This document shows positions 1-9,842 of a stretch of 64,000 bases of DNA, one piece after another. Under the pieces are notes generated by a model. That model ran no database searches, was not told the DNA's origin, and saw only the letters and a program-made list of their open reading frames with translations. Within the stretch, counting starts at the first letter, position 1. Every line of letters starts with the position of its first letter. The translations under genes were made by a program, and so were the position numbers. Source of the DNA: Cornus controversa (taxonomy: Eukaryota; Streptophyta; Magnoliopsida; Cornales; Cornaceae); the NCBI GenBank assembly GCA_026545225.1, contig CM048845.1, positions 1,201,001-1,265,000 of the forward strand, read 5' to 3'.

Positions 1-730
1 TGACAGACTCTAAAGACCTGAGAATACTTGAACCTAGAATGATCTGATACCAACTAAAGTACCCCCAACAAATTTCATGCATGAGGTGACCAGTCTCACA
101 CATAAAACATAAGACATACCTACAATTGATAGCAAACAAGCATATAATATAAGGACAAAAAGAAAAGATTTATAAATGTTTAAAGAAATTCTAACTGAAA
201 TAATAAATAACATTAATTAAGCATAATACTAGTCTAAACAATACAACTTAGAAGTCCCGTAACTCAAGGACCCCATAACCAAAAATAACAAAAGTAAGAA
301 TTTTATGAAAAGATCTAAGTCCCTACACTGAAGTCCGGTGAGGAATAGATGGTTGTCACGCTCTATGAACCTCACTGAAATATCAACAAAGTAGGTTAAA
401 CTCACTGATGTTGTTTTAAAAGTGTAAAATAACTCACAAGTGTATGAATCTATTGAAGTATAGATCGGCAAGAACGAGGTTGAACCCAAGGGAATGCTTT
501 TAGAAGAAAAACTAACGTAAATTCAATTTGATTTAAAACTAATCTAGTTTAAACAAAAGTTGGTTGATTTGAGAGATTAAACTAACATGCAAATAAAATA
601 AGATAATTTAAATCAAATAGAGAAAACAACTAAGGTGTTGGATTCCACCACCATTAAATCTATGAAGTTTCTAATATTCATTTATTAATTCACAACTTTA
701 GAGTAGCAATCAAGAAATCAATCTATATAG
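1..730 (-). mobile_element. Mosaic of LTR-retrotransposon fragments, minus strand
   Basis: No convincing coding sequence is present. On the minus strand, 41-54 reads GTTGGTATCAGATC, which resembles a primer binding site complementary to initiator tRNA-Met. Around 430-500, also on the minus strand, there is a version of the U5-type motif found in the other LTRs of this window: a short GTGGGATCGA-like stretch, then a TTC..AC..TTGCGAGT-like stretch. These suggest pieces of one or two reverse-oriented LTRs. Homology to element B starts near 731, so a junction lies at about 725-731. The precise ends cannot be set from this window. Confidence 0.45.
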
Positions 731-1035
731 TAGACTGGTGTAGGTTTTCTACGAGCACATGATGTACTCGTGCACCATGCCCAGTTCAATGGTGGGATGG
801 ACTACGATCACCATCACGGCGAGTCGGATTGCCCAGCTTATAGGCTGCCCACACCTATAGCCTCCAGATATGGTCGACCAGGATAGTCGTCCACTCTTCA
901 GGGAGTCCCTTCAGTCAGACACCACTGTGTTCTTCATGGTCATGGATATATGCAATGGAGAGTTTACCACCCCCAGTCAAAATTGCACGAGCAAATCCAT
1001 GTGCCTGAGAGACTTATGGTTCTTGAAAACTGTCC
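731..1035 (+). pseudogene. Element B ORF3, 5' part, split by insertion of element A
   Basis: The sequence aligns codon by codon with 7014-7330 of ORF3 in element A. Shared stretches include the VDQD-GQ/RPLF region and the TTPS-NCTSKSMC region. It continues after element A at 11221: the codons for W-F-L-K-T-V-L-I-K-N-A read directly across the insertion once one copy of TGTCC is removed. It is a fragment, because the 5' LTR and gag of element B are missing to the left. It has the same in-frame TAG that interrupts ORF3 of element A. Confidence 0.7.
1031..1035. repeat. Target site duplication of element A, left copy
   Basis: TGTCC here is repeated exactly at 11216-11220, directly after the 3' LTR. 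A 5-bp duplication is the usual integrase signature of LTR retrotransposons. Joining the flanks through one copy restores the reading frame of element B ORF3. Confidence 0.9.
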
Positions 1036-1225
1036 TGATAAGTGTTCAATTCTATGCATTTGAACCCTCTTTATTGCATATGTTAGTTCCGTTTTTGCGT
1101 TTACCGAGATATGTTTACGGTATTTTTGTGTTTTTGATGTTTTACAGGTATTGGAGTAAATGGAGCAAAGTTTGAAGCTTTCTGCAGTCAAGGAAAGAAA
1201 TCAGAAAATGCAGCCAAAGGCATCT

Positions 1226-1352
1226 CGATCAATCGAGATGTTGATCTCGATTAATCGAAATCTCGATTAATCGAAATCTCGATTGATCGAGATCTCATTT
1301 CGATTGATCGAAATCTCGATCAATCGAGATTCAATCTCGATCAATCGAGATT
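1226..1352. repeat. Array of short hairpin palindromes in the LTR
   Basis: The stretch is made of repeats of ATCTCGAT-CA-ATCGAGAT and close variants, each an 8-bp inverted repeat with a two-base centre. It lies about 190-320 bp into the LTR and upstream of its TATA run. The 3' LTR retains a shorter version at about 10029-10085. Confidence 0.85.
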
Positions 1353-1479
1353 TTGCAGAATCCACTTGGCCACTTGCTCACCTGCTCTCCCACTTGCAAC
1401 AAAATCCCCCTTTTTGCACGACTTAGGGGGATTGTCTGACTTGAACAAGACTCTTGGGGGCCTTCTTGATACAAGAGAT

Positions 1480-1507
1480 ATATATATAGTGATATATATA
1501 TATATAT
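1480..1507 (+). promoter_or_regulatory. Probable LTR TATA region
   Basis: A run of alternating TATATA sits in the middle of the LTR, followed by GGTGGGCCCC. The same arrangement recurs in the 3' LTR near 10208-10240 and, in diverged form, in the element B LTR near 14132-14175. The role is inferred from position and composition. Confidence 0.5.
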
Positions 1508-2490
1508 GGTGGGCCCCAAGGTTGAAAAGGAAGCCAAAAAGCACACAAAAGGGCCATATCTCTCATATCTCACATATCTCTCAAGACACATCAGAATACT
1601 TCAAGAGAGACCTTTGGGAGAGGAAGAGGAGAAGCTGAACCAGACCAAGAAGCTTCACTTTCTTCATCAATGGAAGGGTGCAAGGCAACCATGAGCAACT
1701 AACTATTCTACTAGGGTGTTGGGTTCAACCCCTAGCCATGTAAACTTGTTTATCTTTGTAGCTCTTGGGATTTGTAATTAAATGTTGATTATTTAGCCTA
1801 GTGATTATGTACACAAATACATCTCTTTTATATATTCATTTGATATGAAATTTATTCTTGTCTTAGAGTAAATTTTGTCACTTGAATGCACAACATTTGC
1901 ATATTCCACAAGAAGTGCAAATGATGGCTAGATAATGGTGTTTAAATGAATGTGTGATGTTAGTTTGTATAGACCATGCCAAGACAAGGTAGTTTGGATG
2001 CATGTAGTGTTCACTTAGAGAGTAGAGTAATTAGGTAGTTAGTTAGGTTGAAGAGCTAGGCTTGTTGAAGATGGATTATGATAGGTTAGCACACACATTG
2101 ATCTTTTGATATGTCATTGAGGTCACAAGTCTAATGACATTGTTAGGCATTTAATTAATGAATCCCATGCTTGCTACACTTATGAACATGTGAACGGCTA
2201 GTGGTGAAAACCAACCCTAGTTCTCTCTCCCAACTTTAAACTCTTTACTTTTCTTGTCATTTCATTCATGCAATAGTTTATAAACATAAATTCAAAAATC
2301 TGTTTTTAGAATTAAAGTAGAATTAATCTTCCTTTAAGACAATTGCGACTAGTCCTCGTGGGATCGATACCCTCTATATAGAACCTTATCTACAAAGATT
2401 CGTGCTCTTGCGAGTGGTTAAATTATATTTTGATAAAAAGGACAAAATTAAGCTTACAATATAATCGGAGTTCCGACCACATCAAAATTT

Positions 2491-2508
2491 TGGCGCCGTT
2501 GCCGGGGA
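2491..2508 (+). other. Primer binding site for tRNA-Asp
   Basis: TGGCGCCGTTGCCGGGGA lies six bases after the LTR end. Its first 16 bases are complementary to the 3' end of plant tRNA-Asp (…CCCGGCAACGGCGCCA). This marks the start of minus-strand DNA synthesis and fixes the orientation of element A as plus. Confidence 0.9.
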
Positions 2509-2769
2509 CTACGGTTTAATTGTCGCCATTGGAAGATTAAATCTGGTTTAATTCTTAGGCTAAAAATTCTTTCATTCTTTTTGTATATATCTTGTTCTTA
2601 TTTCTCAAACTTCTTGATTTTAGGTATACCACATAGCGGGCATCTAAAAGGAGTAAACTTGGAACCCTTTGTGAGTATAAAGCCTAAAATTAGTGGTTTG
2701 AATTCATTCATTCTTTTTGCATAGATTATTGTTGCTTTGTGTATTGAGGTGTTGTTCGATTGTTAATGC

Positions 2770-4710
2770 ATGCTAGGTAGACGGTCCTTGTCACTTCCTT
2801 TGCTTCCGTGTAACATTGAACTTGAACGAACACTTAGACAACGTAGAGGAACCTCTAGGGACCCTATATTGCCTAGGACTGAAAACATGGATCCAAATGA
2901 GAGACAACCTCCCGGACTACCTCCTTTTAATCATGAACAACCACCTCCACCACCACCTCCTCAAGGAGAGTTGCTTATGGACTTTTACCTTCCGACTACA
3001 TTTGAAGTACCTTCATGTATTCAATTTTCGGATGTAGTGGCAAATCAATTCGAAATAAAGTCCTCCACCATCAATCTTCTTAATAGCTTCCACGGCCTTC
3101 CTAATGAGGATCCGTACCGGCACTTAGATTACTTCCTTTCCGTGTGTTCCACTATTCATGTACCACACTTTACGGAGGATGACCTAAAGCTGCGTATGTT
3201 CCCCTTCTCCCTAAAAGATAAAGCTAGAAGTTGGTTCAATTCTTTAGAACCTAACTCAATCCATTCTTGGGCAGAGATGCAAATTGAGTTCTTGAAAAAA
3301 TACTTCCCAATGGGTAAGGATATTCGGCGAGCAATCACCGGATTCACCCAAATTGACCAAGAACAATTTCATGAGACGTGGGAGAGGTTAAAGGACCTTT
3401 TAAAATCTTGTCCGCATCATGATGTCCCAAAATGGCAGCTAGTGCAAAGTTTTTATGATGGGGTGAGTGAGAAACATAGACAAATGATAGACTCTGCGTG
3501 TGGGGGTGGATATCTTTTGAAAAGCCCTGATGAGGCATGGAAACTTTTTCAAACCCTAAGCAACAATTCAGCTCAACGCTCCTCCACTAGGAAAGGGAAG
3601 GCCACCCAACCTTGTAGAGGAGTGCATGAGATTTCACGGGTAGATGAAGTAGCCATGCAAGTAGAAGCCTTGTCCCGAAAAATGGATTTAATCATGAAAA
3701 ATGGGCTGCCTACTCCAAACCAATCTGTCCAAAATCAGGAAGGATGTTCATTTTGCTATAGCACTTCGCATTTTGTGCGAGATTGTCCTATTGCCGGGCA
3801 ATCTCCCGATTATGCTCAAGAGCAAGCGAATGCCTTGTACTCTAAACAAATGAATGATCCATATTCAAACACGTACAATCCTGGTTACAAGAACCATCCG
3901 ACTTTTTCATGGAAACCTCAAGAATCAAGTCCCTCTTTCCAAGGGCAAAATTCTTTCAATTCCCAATCTCAACAGCCTCATTATAGGCCAAATCCTCAAC
4001 CTTACAATCAAAGATCTAATTACCAACAACCACCACCACCTCCGAGAAGCCAAAGCTTTGAAGAAAGAGTGATAAGCAATCTTGAGGCCAATACCCGCTT
4101 ATTGCAAACTCACTCTCAATCAATCTCTAAGCTTGAAGCCAATGCTCAATCTATAGCTAGGTTAGAAGCTCGAATCAGGCAACTAGCCAATGCCTTAAAT
4201 AGGAGGGAGGAAGGTAAGTTGTCGAGTCAACCGGTGGCGAATCCTAAAGGTGTTCATGTGATTGAGGATCCATCCTCTTCAACTTGTAATGCTCCTCCGG
4301 AGCAAGTTCAATCAATCACAACCTTGAGGAGTGGTAAAATCATTAACTCCAAAGTAGGGGAGGAAGAGAGAAAGGAATTCCAAGAGCAACCTAAAAATCC
4401 AAAAGAATCCCAATTAAATCCAAAATTGTTTCTGTTAAATCCAAATTTGCAAAATACCCCTTCAAATCCAAAAGGAAAGGCAAGTGAAGTTGTGTCAACA
4501 TCGATTCCAAATCTTGACACCTCTTATGAACCTCCAGTTCCTTTTCCTCAAAGATTGAAGGAACCTTCTCATTTCGGGAAGCAAGGAGAGAAAATCCAAG
4601 ACATGATGGAGATCTTCAAACAAGTAAAGATCAATCTCCCTCTCCTTGATGCTATTCGACAAATTCCCTCCTATGCGAAATTCTTGAAGGATTTGTGCAC
4701 TCAAAAGTAA
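2770..4710 (+). CDS. gag: Retrotransposon Gag polyprotein (element A)
   Basis: This 646-residue ORF encodes the structural Gag protein that packages element RNA into virus-like particles in the cytoplasm. A proline-rich N-terminal stretch is followed, at about residues 95-235, by the plant retrotransposon gag core (FHGL..EDPYRHLDYF, then LKLRMFPFSLKDKARSWF). A CCHC zinc knuckle (C-S-F-C, H, C) lies near residues 325-340. The C-terminal part is rich in Q, N, S and P. The first Met is at 2770, but a Met at 2888 (MDPNERQPPG) is another plausible start. The ORF ends at TAA 4708-4710, and the protease follows in the same frame, so the stop either replaced a sense codon or is bypassed. The similarity points to the Athila/Tat group. 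Confidence 0.88.
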   Translation: MLGRRSLSLPLLPCNIELERTLRQRRGTSRDPILPRTENMDPNERQPPGLPPFNHEQPPPPPPPQGELLMDFYLPTTFEVPSCIQFSDVVANQFEIKSSTINLLNSFHGLPNEDPYRHLDYFLSVCSTIHVPHFTEDDLKLRMFPFSLKDKARSWFNSLEPNSIHSWAEMQIEFLKKYFPMGKDIRRAITGFTQIDQEQFHETWERLKDLLKSCPHHDVPKWQLVQSFYDGVSEKHRQMIDSACGGGYLLKSPDEAWKLFQTLSNNSAQRSSTRKGKATQPCRGVHEISRVDEVAMQVEALSRKMDLIMKNGLPTPNQSVQNQEGCSFCYSTSHFVRDCPIAGQSPDYAQEQANALYSKQMNDPYSNTYNPGYKNHPTFSWKPQESSPSFQGQNSFNSQSQQPHYRPNPQPYNQRSNYQQPPPPPRSQSFEERVISNLEANTRLLQTHSQSISKLEANAQSIARLEARIRQLANALNRREEGKLSSQPVANPKGVHVIEDPSSSTCNAPPEQVQSITTLRSGKIINSKVGEEERKEFQEQPKNPKESQLNPKLFLLNPNLQNTPSNPKGKASEVVSTSIPNLDTSYEPPVPFPQRLKEPSHFGKQGEKIQDMMEIFKQVKINLPLLDAIRQIPSYAKFLKDLCTQK

Positions 4711-5604
4711 AAATCTAGGAATAATGTTCCTAAGAAAGTCCTCTTAACTGAGCACATAAGCTCCATTTTCCAACACCAAGCCCCTCCTAAATTCAAAGAT
4801 CCGAGTGCTCCGACCATTTCGTGCACCATCAAAAATCAATCTTTTAAAAAGGCACTTCTTGATCTAGGGGCTAGTGTCAATTTGCTTCCATTCTCAGTTT
4901 ACCAACAACTAGGTTTGGGGGAACTCAAGCATACCACGGTTGTGTTGCAACTTGCCGACCGGTCGGTGAAGCAACCACGTGGCATCATTGAGGATGTTAT
5001 CATTCAAGTGGACAAATTCTATTTTCTGGTGGACTTCATAGTCCTTGACACGGAACCGGTCCAAAATCTGAATCGTCATATTCCTATCATTCTAGGTCGT
5101 CCATTCTTGGCCACGGCAAACGCTTGCGTTAATTGCCGTACCGGAGTGATGGACATCTCTTTCGGGAATATGAAAGTCCGCTTGAACATCTTCAATGCTT
5201 CCCATCACACATCCGACGACGAAAGTGAGTGCTTTTGTGTCGATGTTGTGGAAGACCTTGTTCAAGAAGCACTTCCTTCTATTCTTTCCAAGGATCCTTT
5301 AGAGGCATGCCTAAATCACTTCAACTATGATGATTTTGACATTGAGCAATACATTTGGAAAGTTAATTCAATGCTCAAGGTCACTACCATCATGGATGTG
5401 CCTAAAGGGAGAGTTCCGAGAGACCCCTTTCCTCCGTTGGTTAATTCCGTCGCTCCCCACGGAGCGGTGGAATTAAAGGACTTGAAAGACGGCTCGTTGT
5501 TCAAAGTAAACGGGCAGCGCTTAAAAGTGTGCGTGGATGACCAAGTCACCACCGAATACGTGGATGTCGTCACTTTGATGAATCCCGTATATTTTGACTC
5601 GTGA
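4711..5604 (+). CDS. Retroviral-type aspartic protease (element A)
   Basis: This reading frame continues gag after one TAA. The first Met is at 4882, but the conserved part begins earlier, so translation by readthrough or as a former fusion is more likely than a Met start. The active-site motif is D-L-G-A-S-V-N-L-L-P at about 4861-4890, with Leu in place of the common Thr or Ser. The flap and C-terminal region with I-I-L-G-R-P-F-L-A-T is at about 5089-5118. The enzyme would cleave the Gag polyprotein. The ORF ends at 5604 with no polymerase domain behind it, which is where reverse transcriptase would lie in an autonomous relative. Confidence 0.82.
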   Translation, partial: KSRNNVPKKVLLTEHISSIFQHQAPPKFKDPSAPTISCTIKNQSFKKALLDLGASVNLLPFSVYQQLGLGELKHTTVVLQLADRSVKQPRGIIEDVIIQVDKFYFLVDFIVLDTEPVQNLNRHIPIILGRPFLATANACVNCRTGVMDISFGNMKVRLNIFNASHHTSDDESECFCVDVVEDLVQEALPSILSKDPLEACLNHFNYDDFDIEQYIWKVNSMLKVTTIMDVPKGRVPRDPFPPLVNSVAPHGAVELKDLKDGSLFKVNGQRLKVCVDDQVTTEYVDVVTLMNPVYFDS

Positions 5605-5775
5605 GCCGATCCGAACGTCGCGCCATAGACGTGTAAGGTGGCGAAGCCATGGTAGCTGTCATGCTTCCATGATGTCCCTTTAAATCCAAAGTAGGTTTAG
5701 TATCTAAGCAATGTAGTATCTAATTCCCAAAAATCCAGGTCCCTGAAGCATACTTTAAGCTGACTATTTTTGAGC
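5605..5775. other. Noncoding spacer after protease
   Basis: No reading frame or motif of reverse transcriptase is visible. The spacer leads into the palindrome array. Confidence 0.5.
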
Positions 5776-6165
5776 ATCTCGATTGATCAAAACCAAGATC
5801 TCGATCAATCGAGATTTCGATTGATCGAGATTTCAGTTTCGATTGATCAAAAAATTGCAGAGAATTTGCCAAGTCCAGAGTCCCGAGAGGTAGTATTCTT
5901 CGATAGCACTTCGATAGGTCTTCGATCGATCAAAGATTTCGATTGATCGAAATGGATTTCGATTGATCGAAATAAAATTTTGATTGAATGAATTAAAAGT
6001 TTGATTGATCGAAGTAAAAACTCGATTCAGTGAAGGAATTTTTGATTGATCGAGGAAGGAATTTCGATCGATCGAAGCTGATTTCGATTGATCGAAGTGA
6101 GATTTCGATCAATCGGAATCTCGATCAATCGAGATGCACATCTCGATCAATCGAGATGCACGTGA
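5776..6165. repeat. Internal palindrome array of element A
   Basis: About twenty copies of TCGATCAATCGA/TCGATTGATCGA-type units occur here, the same hairpin motif as in the LTRs of this element. The array ends just upstream of two CACGTG boxes and a TATA-like sequence. It therefore repeats the order seen in the LTR: palindromes, then TATA. Confidence 0.85.
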
Positions 6166-6196
6166 TGCCTGCACGTGATCCGAAAGCTTATTTAAA
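6159..6196 (+). promoter_or_regulatory. Candidate internal promoter upstream of ORF3
   Basis: Two G-box palindromes CACGTG (6159-6164 and 6172-6177) are followed by TTATTTAAA (6188-6196). Next comes a pyrimidine-rich leader of about 220 bases typical of plant 5' UTRs. This suggests that ORF3 has its own transcript. The promoter function is inferred. Confidence 0.5.
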
Positions 6197-6418
6197 CCAT
6201 TGGGCTTCCCTCTCATTTCAACAGAACCATCCGACTTCTTCCCTTCCTCCGTGCGATCCAGACTTTCTCTAAGCACTCCCGAGCACTTGATCTACCATTC
6301 CCGATCATCCGCCGCCATCCGACACAGTACGAAGCCACCGCTAGCACTCACACGATCTTCTCTTCGCGGCTGCGAGTGGGTTTTCGCCTTCGTGTGTCAT
6401 CCTCTTCTTCACCTTGAG

Positions 6419-6806
6419 GTAAGTGATGCATGGCTACGTTTTGTATACTCTATCACCATTTTTGATAGTTTTACGGTGTAATAAACATAGTTAGATGATG
6501 TTGGGTTGGATGGGTGCGATTGCGATATTTGTAATGAGATTTTGTGGGTTTCGGGGGGGTAGGAATTCATGTAGGAGTGAGATTTGGCATTCTTTTTGTT
6601 TAAAATGCTTAGTGTACGGTGTGTAACCGCGGTGCCTTCGTTTCGGTTGCATCCGTTCACACTGCCTCTTTGAGAGCGACTTTTTGAATTCTTGTCAGCA
6701 CCGTGGACTAGGACTTCATTTTTATTTTTATTCTTTTATTTTTATTCCTAGTTTAGTATTCCTTTCATTTTCTTTTTATTTACGTAATTTTTGGAATAAA
6801 GTGCAG
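6419..6806 (+). other. Candidate 5' UTR intron of ORF3
   Basis: The donor TTGAG|GTAAGTG at 6419 and acceptor AAAGTGCAG| at 6806 bound 388 bases of T-rich sequence. The start codon of ORF3 lies 15 bases after the acceptor. Leader introns of this kind are common in plant genes. RNA evidence is lacking. Confidence 0.5.
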
Positions 6807-6820
6807 ACTGTTCCGAGGCT

Positions 6821-8029
6821 ATGGCGAGGGTGAAGAACGCCACCGGTTCTGTTCGAGACGTGCCCGGGCGAGTCTTTCGGTCTCAGAAGTTCCACTCGGA
6901 GCAGATTTTTGACTTAGCAGAGTTCGAGAGGCGTCCCGACACCGCGTGGACGGTTGCCGAGCTCAGGAGGCGTCGCCTCGACCGACTATGTGTGCCTCCC
7001 ACTGACGTGGCACACGAGCGCTTAGTGTAGATCTTTTACGATCACATGACCTACTCCTGCACCGCGCCAGATACACTACAGACGGTCGTGGGCACCGTCA
7101 CTATTACTATTACGCCGAGCCAGATTGCTCAGATGCTCGGCATCCCTCACCAGCAGCCACCGGACATGGTTGACCAGGACGGTCAGCCACTTTTCAGGGC
7201 CGCGCTCCCAGCAGACACGACACTGTTCTCGATCGTGGTGGACATGTGTGGCAGGGCGTTCACCACGCCCAGTCACAACTGCACGTCCAAATCGATGTGC
7301 CCGAGCAGATTTTGGTTCCTGGACACCGTTCTCATCAAGAACGCATGTCCGCTGCAGCACGTGGTAGAGCGCAGGGGCGACCTTCTCCGTTGCCTCTATG
7401 CTTTCCACACAGGCACTTGGTTTTCTGTCCCATTACTGATCTGGGGGCAGATGTACAAAGTTTGGGACGGCCTCGTCAACAAGAGGATGAGGCGAGCAGC
7501 TAGTTGGCGACTTCCCTTCCCTTTCCAGATCGCCGCTTTTCTCAGCAGTGCCAGTATACCGGTCAGTCAGACTGACATCCAGTTGGCATCGCCCACCCGC
7601 TTCACATCTACTCAGTGGGAGTGGGTGAGGCGACACTTAGAGCGACAGGACCACCAGGGTGATCCACTAGACGATGTAGATATGGATGCCCCGGTGGAGA
7701 CGGATGAGGGAGAGCCTACAGGGGCTGAGTCAGAGGAGGAGGAGATGGATATGGCTGCAGAGCGGCATGACATACTAGCAACAGGCTACTCCTGTCTGGC
7801 AGCTAACGTAGAGCGGCTCCAGCAGGGTTTTAACGAGCATGTCTAGGTGACGCAAAGTCAGCTGGAGGGCATTTGTTCGGACATTTCTTCTCTGGCACAG
7901 GGTCAGAGAGCTATTCTAGACGAGTTCCGAGCCTTCCGGCTGGACCTGCAGTTCCTGTTCGCAGGTCGAGCTTCCACCTCCACTTCTACTCCCACCGAGC
8001 CACCACCACCACCACCCGCCCTTGAGTAG
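6821..8029 (+). pseudogene. ORF3 of element A, plant transposon-protein-like, two in-frame stops
   Basis: One reading frame of 402 codons is interrupted by TAG at 7028-7030 and TAG at 7844-7846. The N-terminal part (FDLAEFERR.. then FYDHMTYS) and the central part (SQIAQMLGIP, GDLLRCLYAFHTGTWFSVP) resemble the family annotated in plant genomes as putative plant transposon protein, found in Athila-type elements. The function of that family is not established. An acidic stretch (EEEEMD) and a short helical C-terminus ending in poly-Pro follow. The second stop corresponds to CAA (Gln) in element B, so it is probably a C-to-T change. The first stop is also TAG in element B. GC content is much higher than in the surrounding noncoding DNA. 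Confidence 0.65.
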
Positions 8030-9842
8030 CTGCATTTTATTCATCTTTTATGCTTTACTTTCTGTATTTTTCTTTCTTTATTGTTCATAGGCCATGTTGG
8101 CCATGTTTAGTTTCTTTTTGAGTATTCCACCTACATGTACACTTTGTACTGAAACTCATTTTCATCTATATGGAATACATTTATATTTTCTTTTATACCC
8201 TGTGTTATCTTTACTGTCTTTATTTTTGCTTTCTGTCAATATATCTGTTCTCTATACTTTGACTATGTATGTAGTACCACTTGTCTAATTGTTATATGCG
8301 ATTCAGTTGATGATTTCCGTTTATTACCGCCTGGTTTCAATTCCCAATACTGTTAAGATTGCTTCAACACAGTATGGCATTAATAAAGAAAGGCAGCCCC
8401 TTTGCGTGCTATATGTTAGCGTGCCTGGATAGTCAATATCTTATCGCATAGACCTCTTAGACATTTGGGAAACACCAGTTCAGACCCTTCGATATACAAT
8501 GATATTGGCATTGTCTGTTTGTGCATAATTATTTCATTCTGTTCTCTTTATCTACTTTTTGTTCCTTTTCATGCTCGTGGTATCCAGTTGGTGTTCTGTG
8601 CAGGTTTTTCTTATTAATAGGATGACCGCTGCTGTGGAATACCATTTTTCTCGCATTCTGCCATCCCGGTAACTTCTTTCCTTGTTCTTCTTGTCCAAAC
8701 ATTGAGGACAATGTTGCATATAAGTTTGGGGGTGAGGTATGCTATACCACTTGCATACGCATGCAATGTTCAGTCATTATATTGAGTGTCATTGTAGAGC
8801 AGTTTTTTTTCTTTTCTTGATATTTTTGCATGCTTGCTATGATGTCTTGCTTTTTAAAGGAAGATCATTCGAATAAATGTCTGAGGTAAATGCAGTAGGT
8901 AGTTAAGAACTTTAACATTGTAAATACCCACACTTTTGCGAGCTGTATAGTAGGCTAGAGCGGTCTACATTTTTTTATCCAAGCATGAGCACGTACAGTT
9001 CTTGCCCTAAATTTGTCCTTAACCGCACAAATTCACACACATACATTTTAAATTGTGGGGTATAAGTCTGATGGAGAATTTTGTAAATTTCTGTTTTTAT
9101 CTGAACAACTTTAAGAATAAGTTCTTCCGGTTGTTGTAAAAAAAAAGGAAAAAGAAAGAAAAAGAGAAAAATATGCAATAAGCATTCTCACTCAATAAAC
9201 CGGATTTCTATGCCTCAAAGCAGGGAATATTCGCGTATAAGTGTGTAAGGTTGAGCAATAATAAGTGGGTGGCTTGCTTACGCTCATCGCCTTGTAAGCT
9301 CGGTTATTAAGTCCGAGGGGTGCTTCTTCACCTAATGCCCTAAAACCAATTGGTTTGGGAGTCATATGCCCAATGCCGCTACATGGGCTTACAAGAAAGC
9401 AAAAAGAGCTAAGCATTGCACGGTCATCCGCACATGAGCAATCATGAATGTTTTGTGATAATGAACGGCTGTGTCGAGCATTTTCAATGAGTTTTTCTCT
9501 TAAAAATAGATTTGTTCATTTTCTTCTCCAAATATGACAAAAGACACACGTTAGAATGCATGTTCACTTTTCAAAGAGGATTTTGGGATTGGAATTGTTA
9601 TGTTTGTTCGGGCTGGCCATTATGTGGGGACTGTCGTTTATTTATAGCTCGTGAAAGTCCATTTTTGCTAATGACCACATAGTTCTGTAATACTTGTTGC
9701 ATTTGCCAAATGTGAAATGAACGGATGATCGCCCTTTATCTAGTTGATGGCTGAGTATGATTAAACTTTTGTATAAGATAGTTAATTTCATTTTTGTAAT
9801 ATCGTATTGCTAAGGGACTAGCAATATGTAAGTTTGGGGGTG
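8030..9842 (+). other. 3' noncoding region of element A with duplicated polypurine tract
   Basis: No coding sequence is supported. The 13-mer AAGTTTGGGGGTG occurs at 8722-8734, preceded by ATTGAGGACAATG, and again at 9830-9842 directly before the 3' LTR. The latter is the functional-looking primer for plus-strand synthesis. The whole region aligns with 11939-13717 of element B, which also carries both 13-mers. Confidence 0.7.

Larger units (their letters stand above)
1036..2484 (+). repeat. 5' LTR of element A
   Basis: This 1449-bp LTR begins TGATAAGTGTTC and ends CCACATCA. It matches 9843-11215 nearly base for base. The main length difference lies in the palindrome array around 1226-1352, which is longer here than in the 3' LTR. 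A TATA-rich run at 1482-1507 is the likely U3 promoter, and a GTCCTCGTGGGATCGATACC motif near 2352 is shared with the other LTR families of this window. Confidence 0.9.

Noticed and set aside
6030-6660. Short ORFs over the palindrome array and leader
   Set aside because: The repeats create them by chance, and they overlap the promoter-like region and intron.
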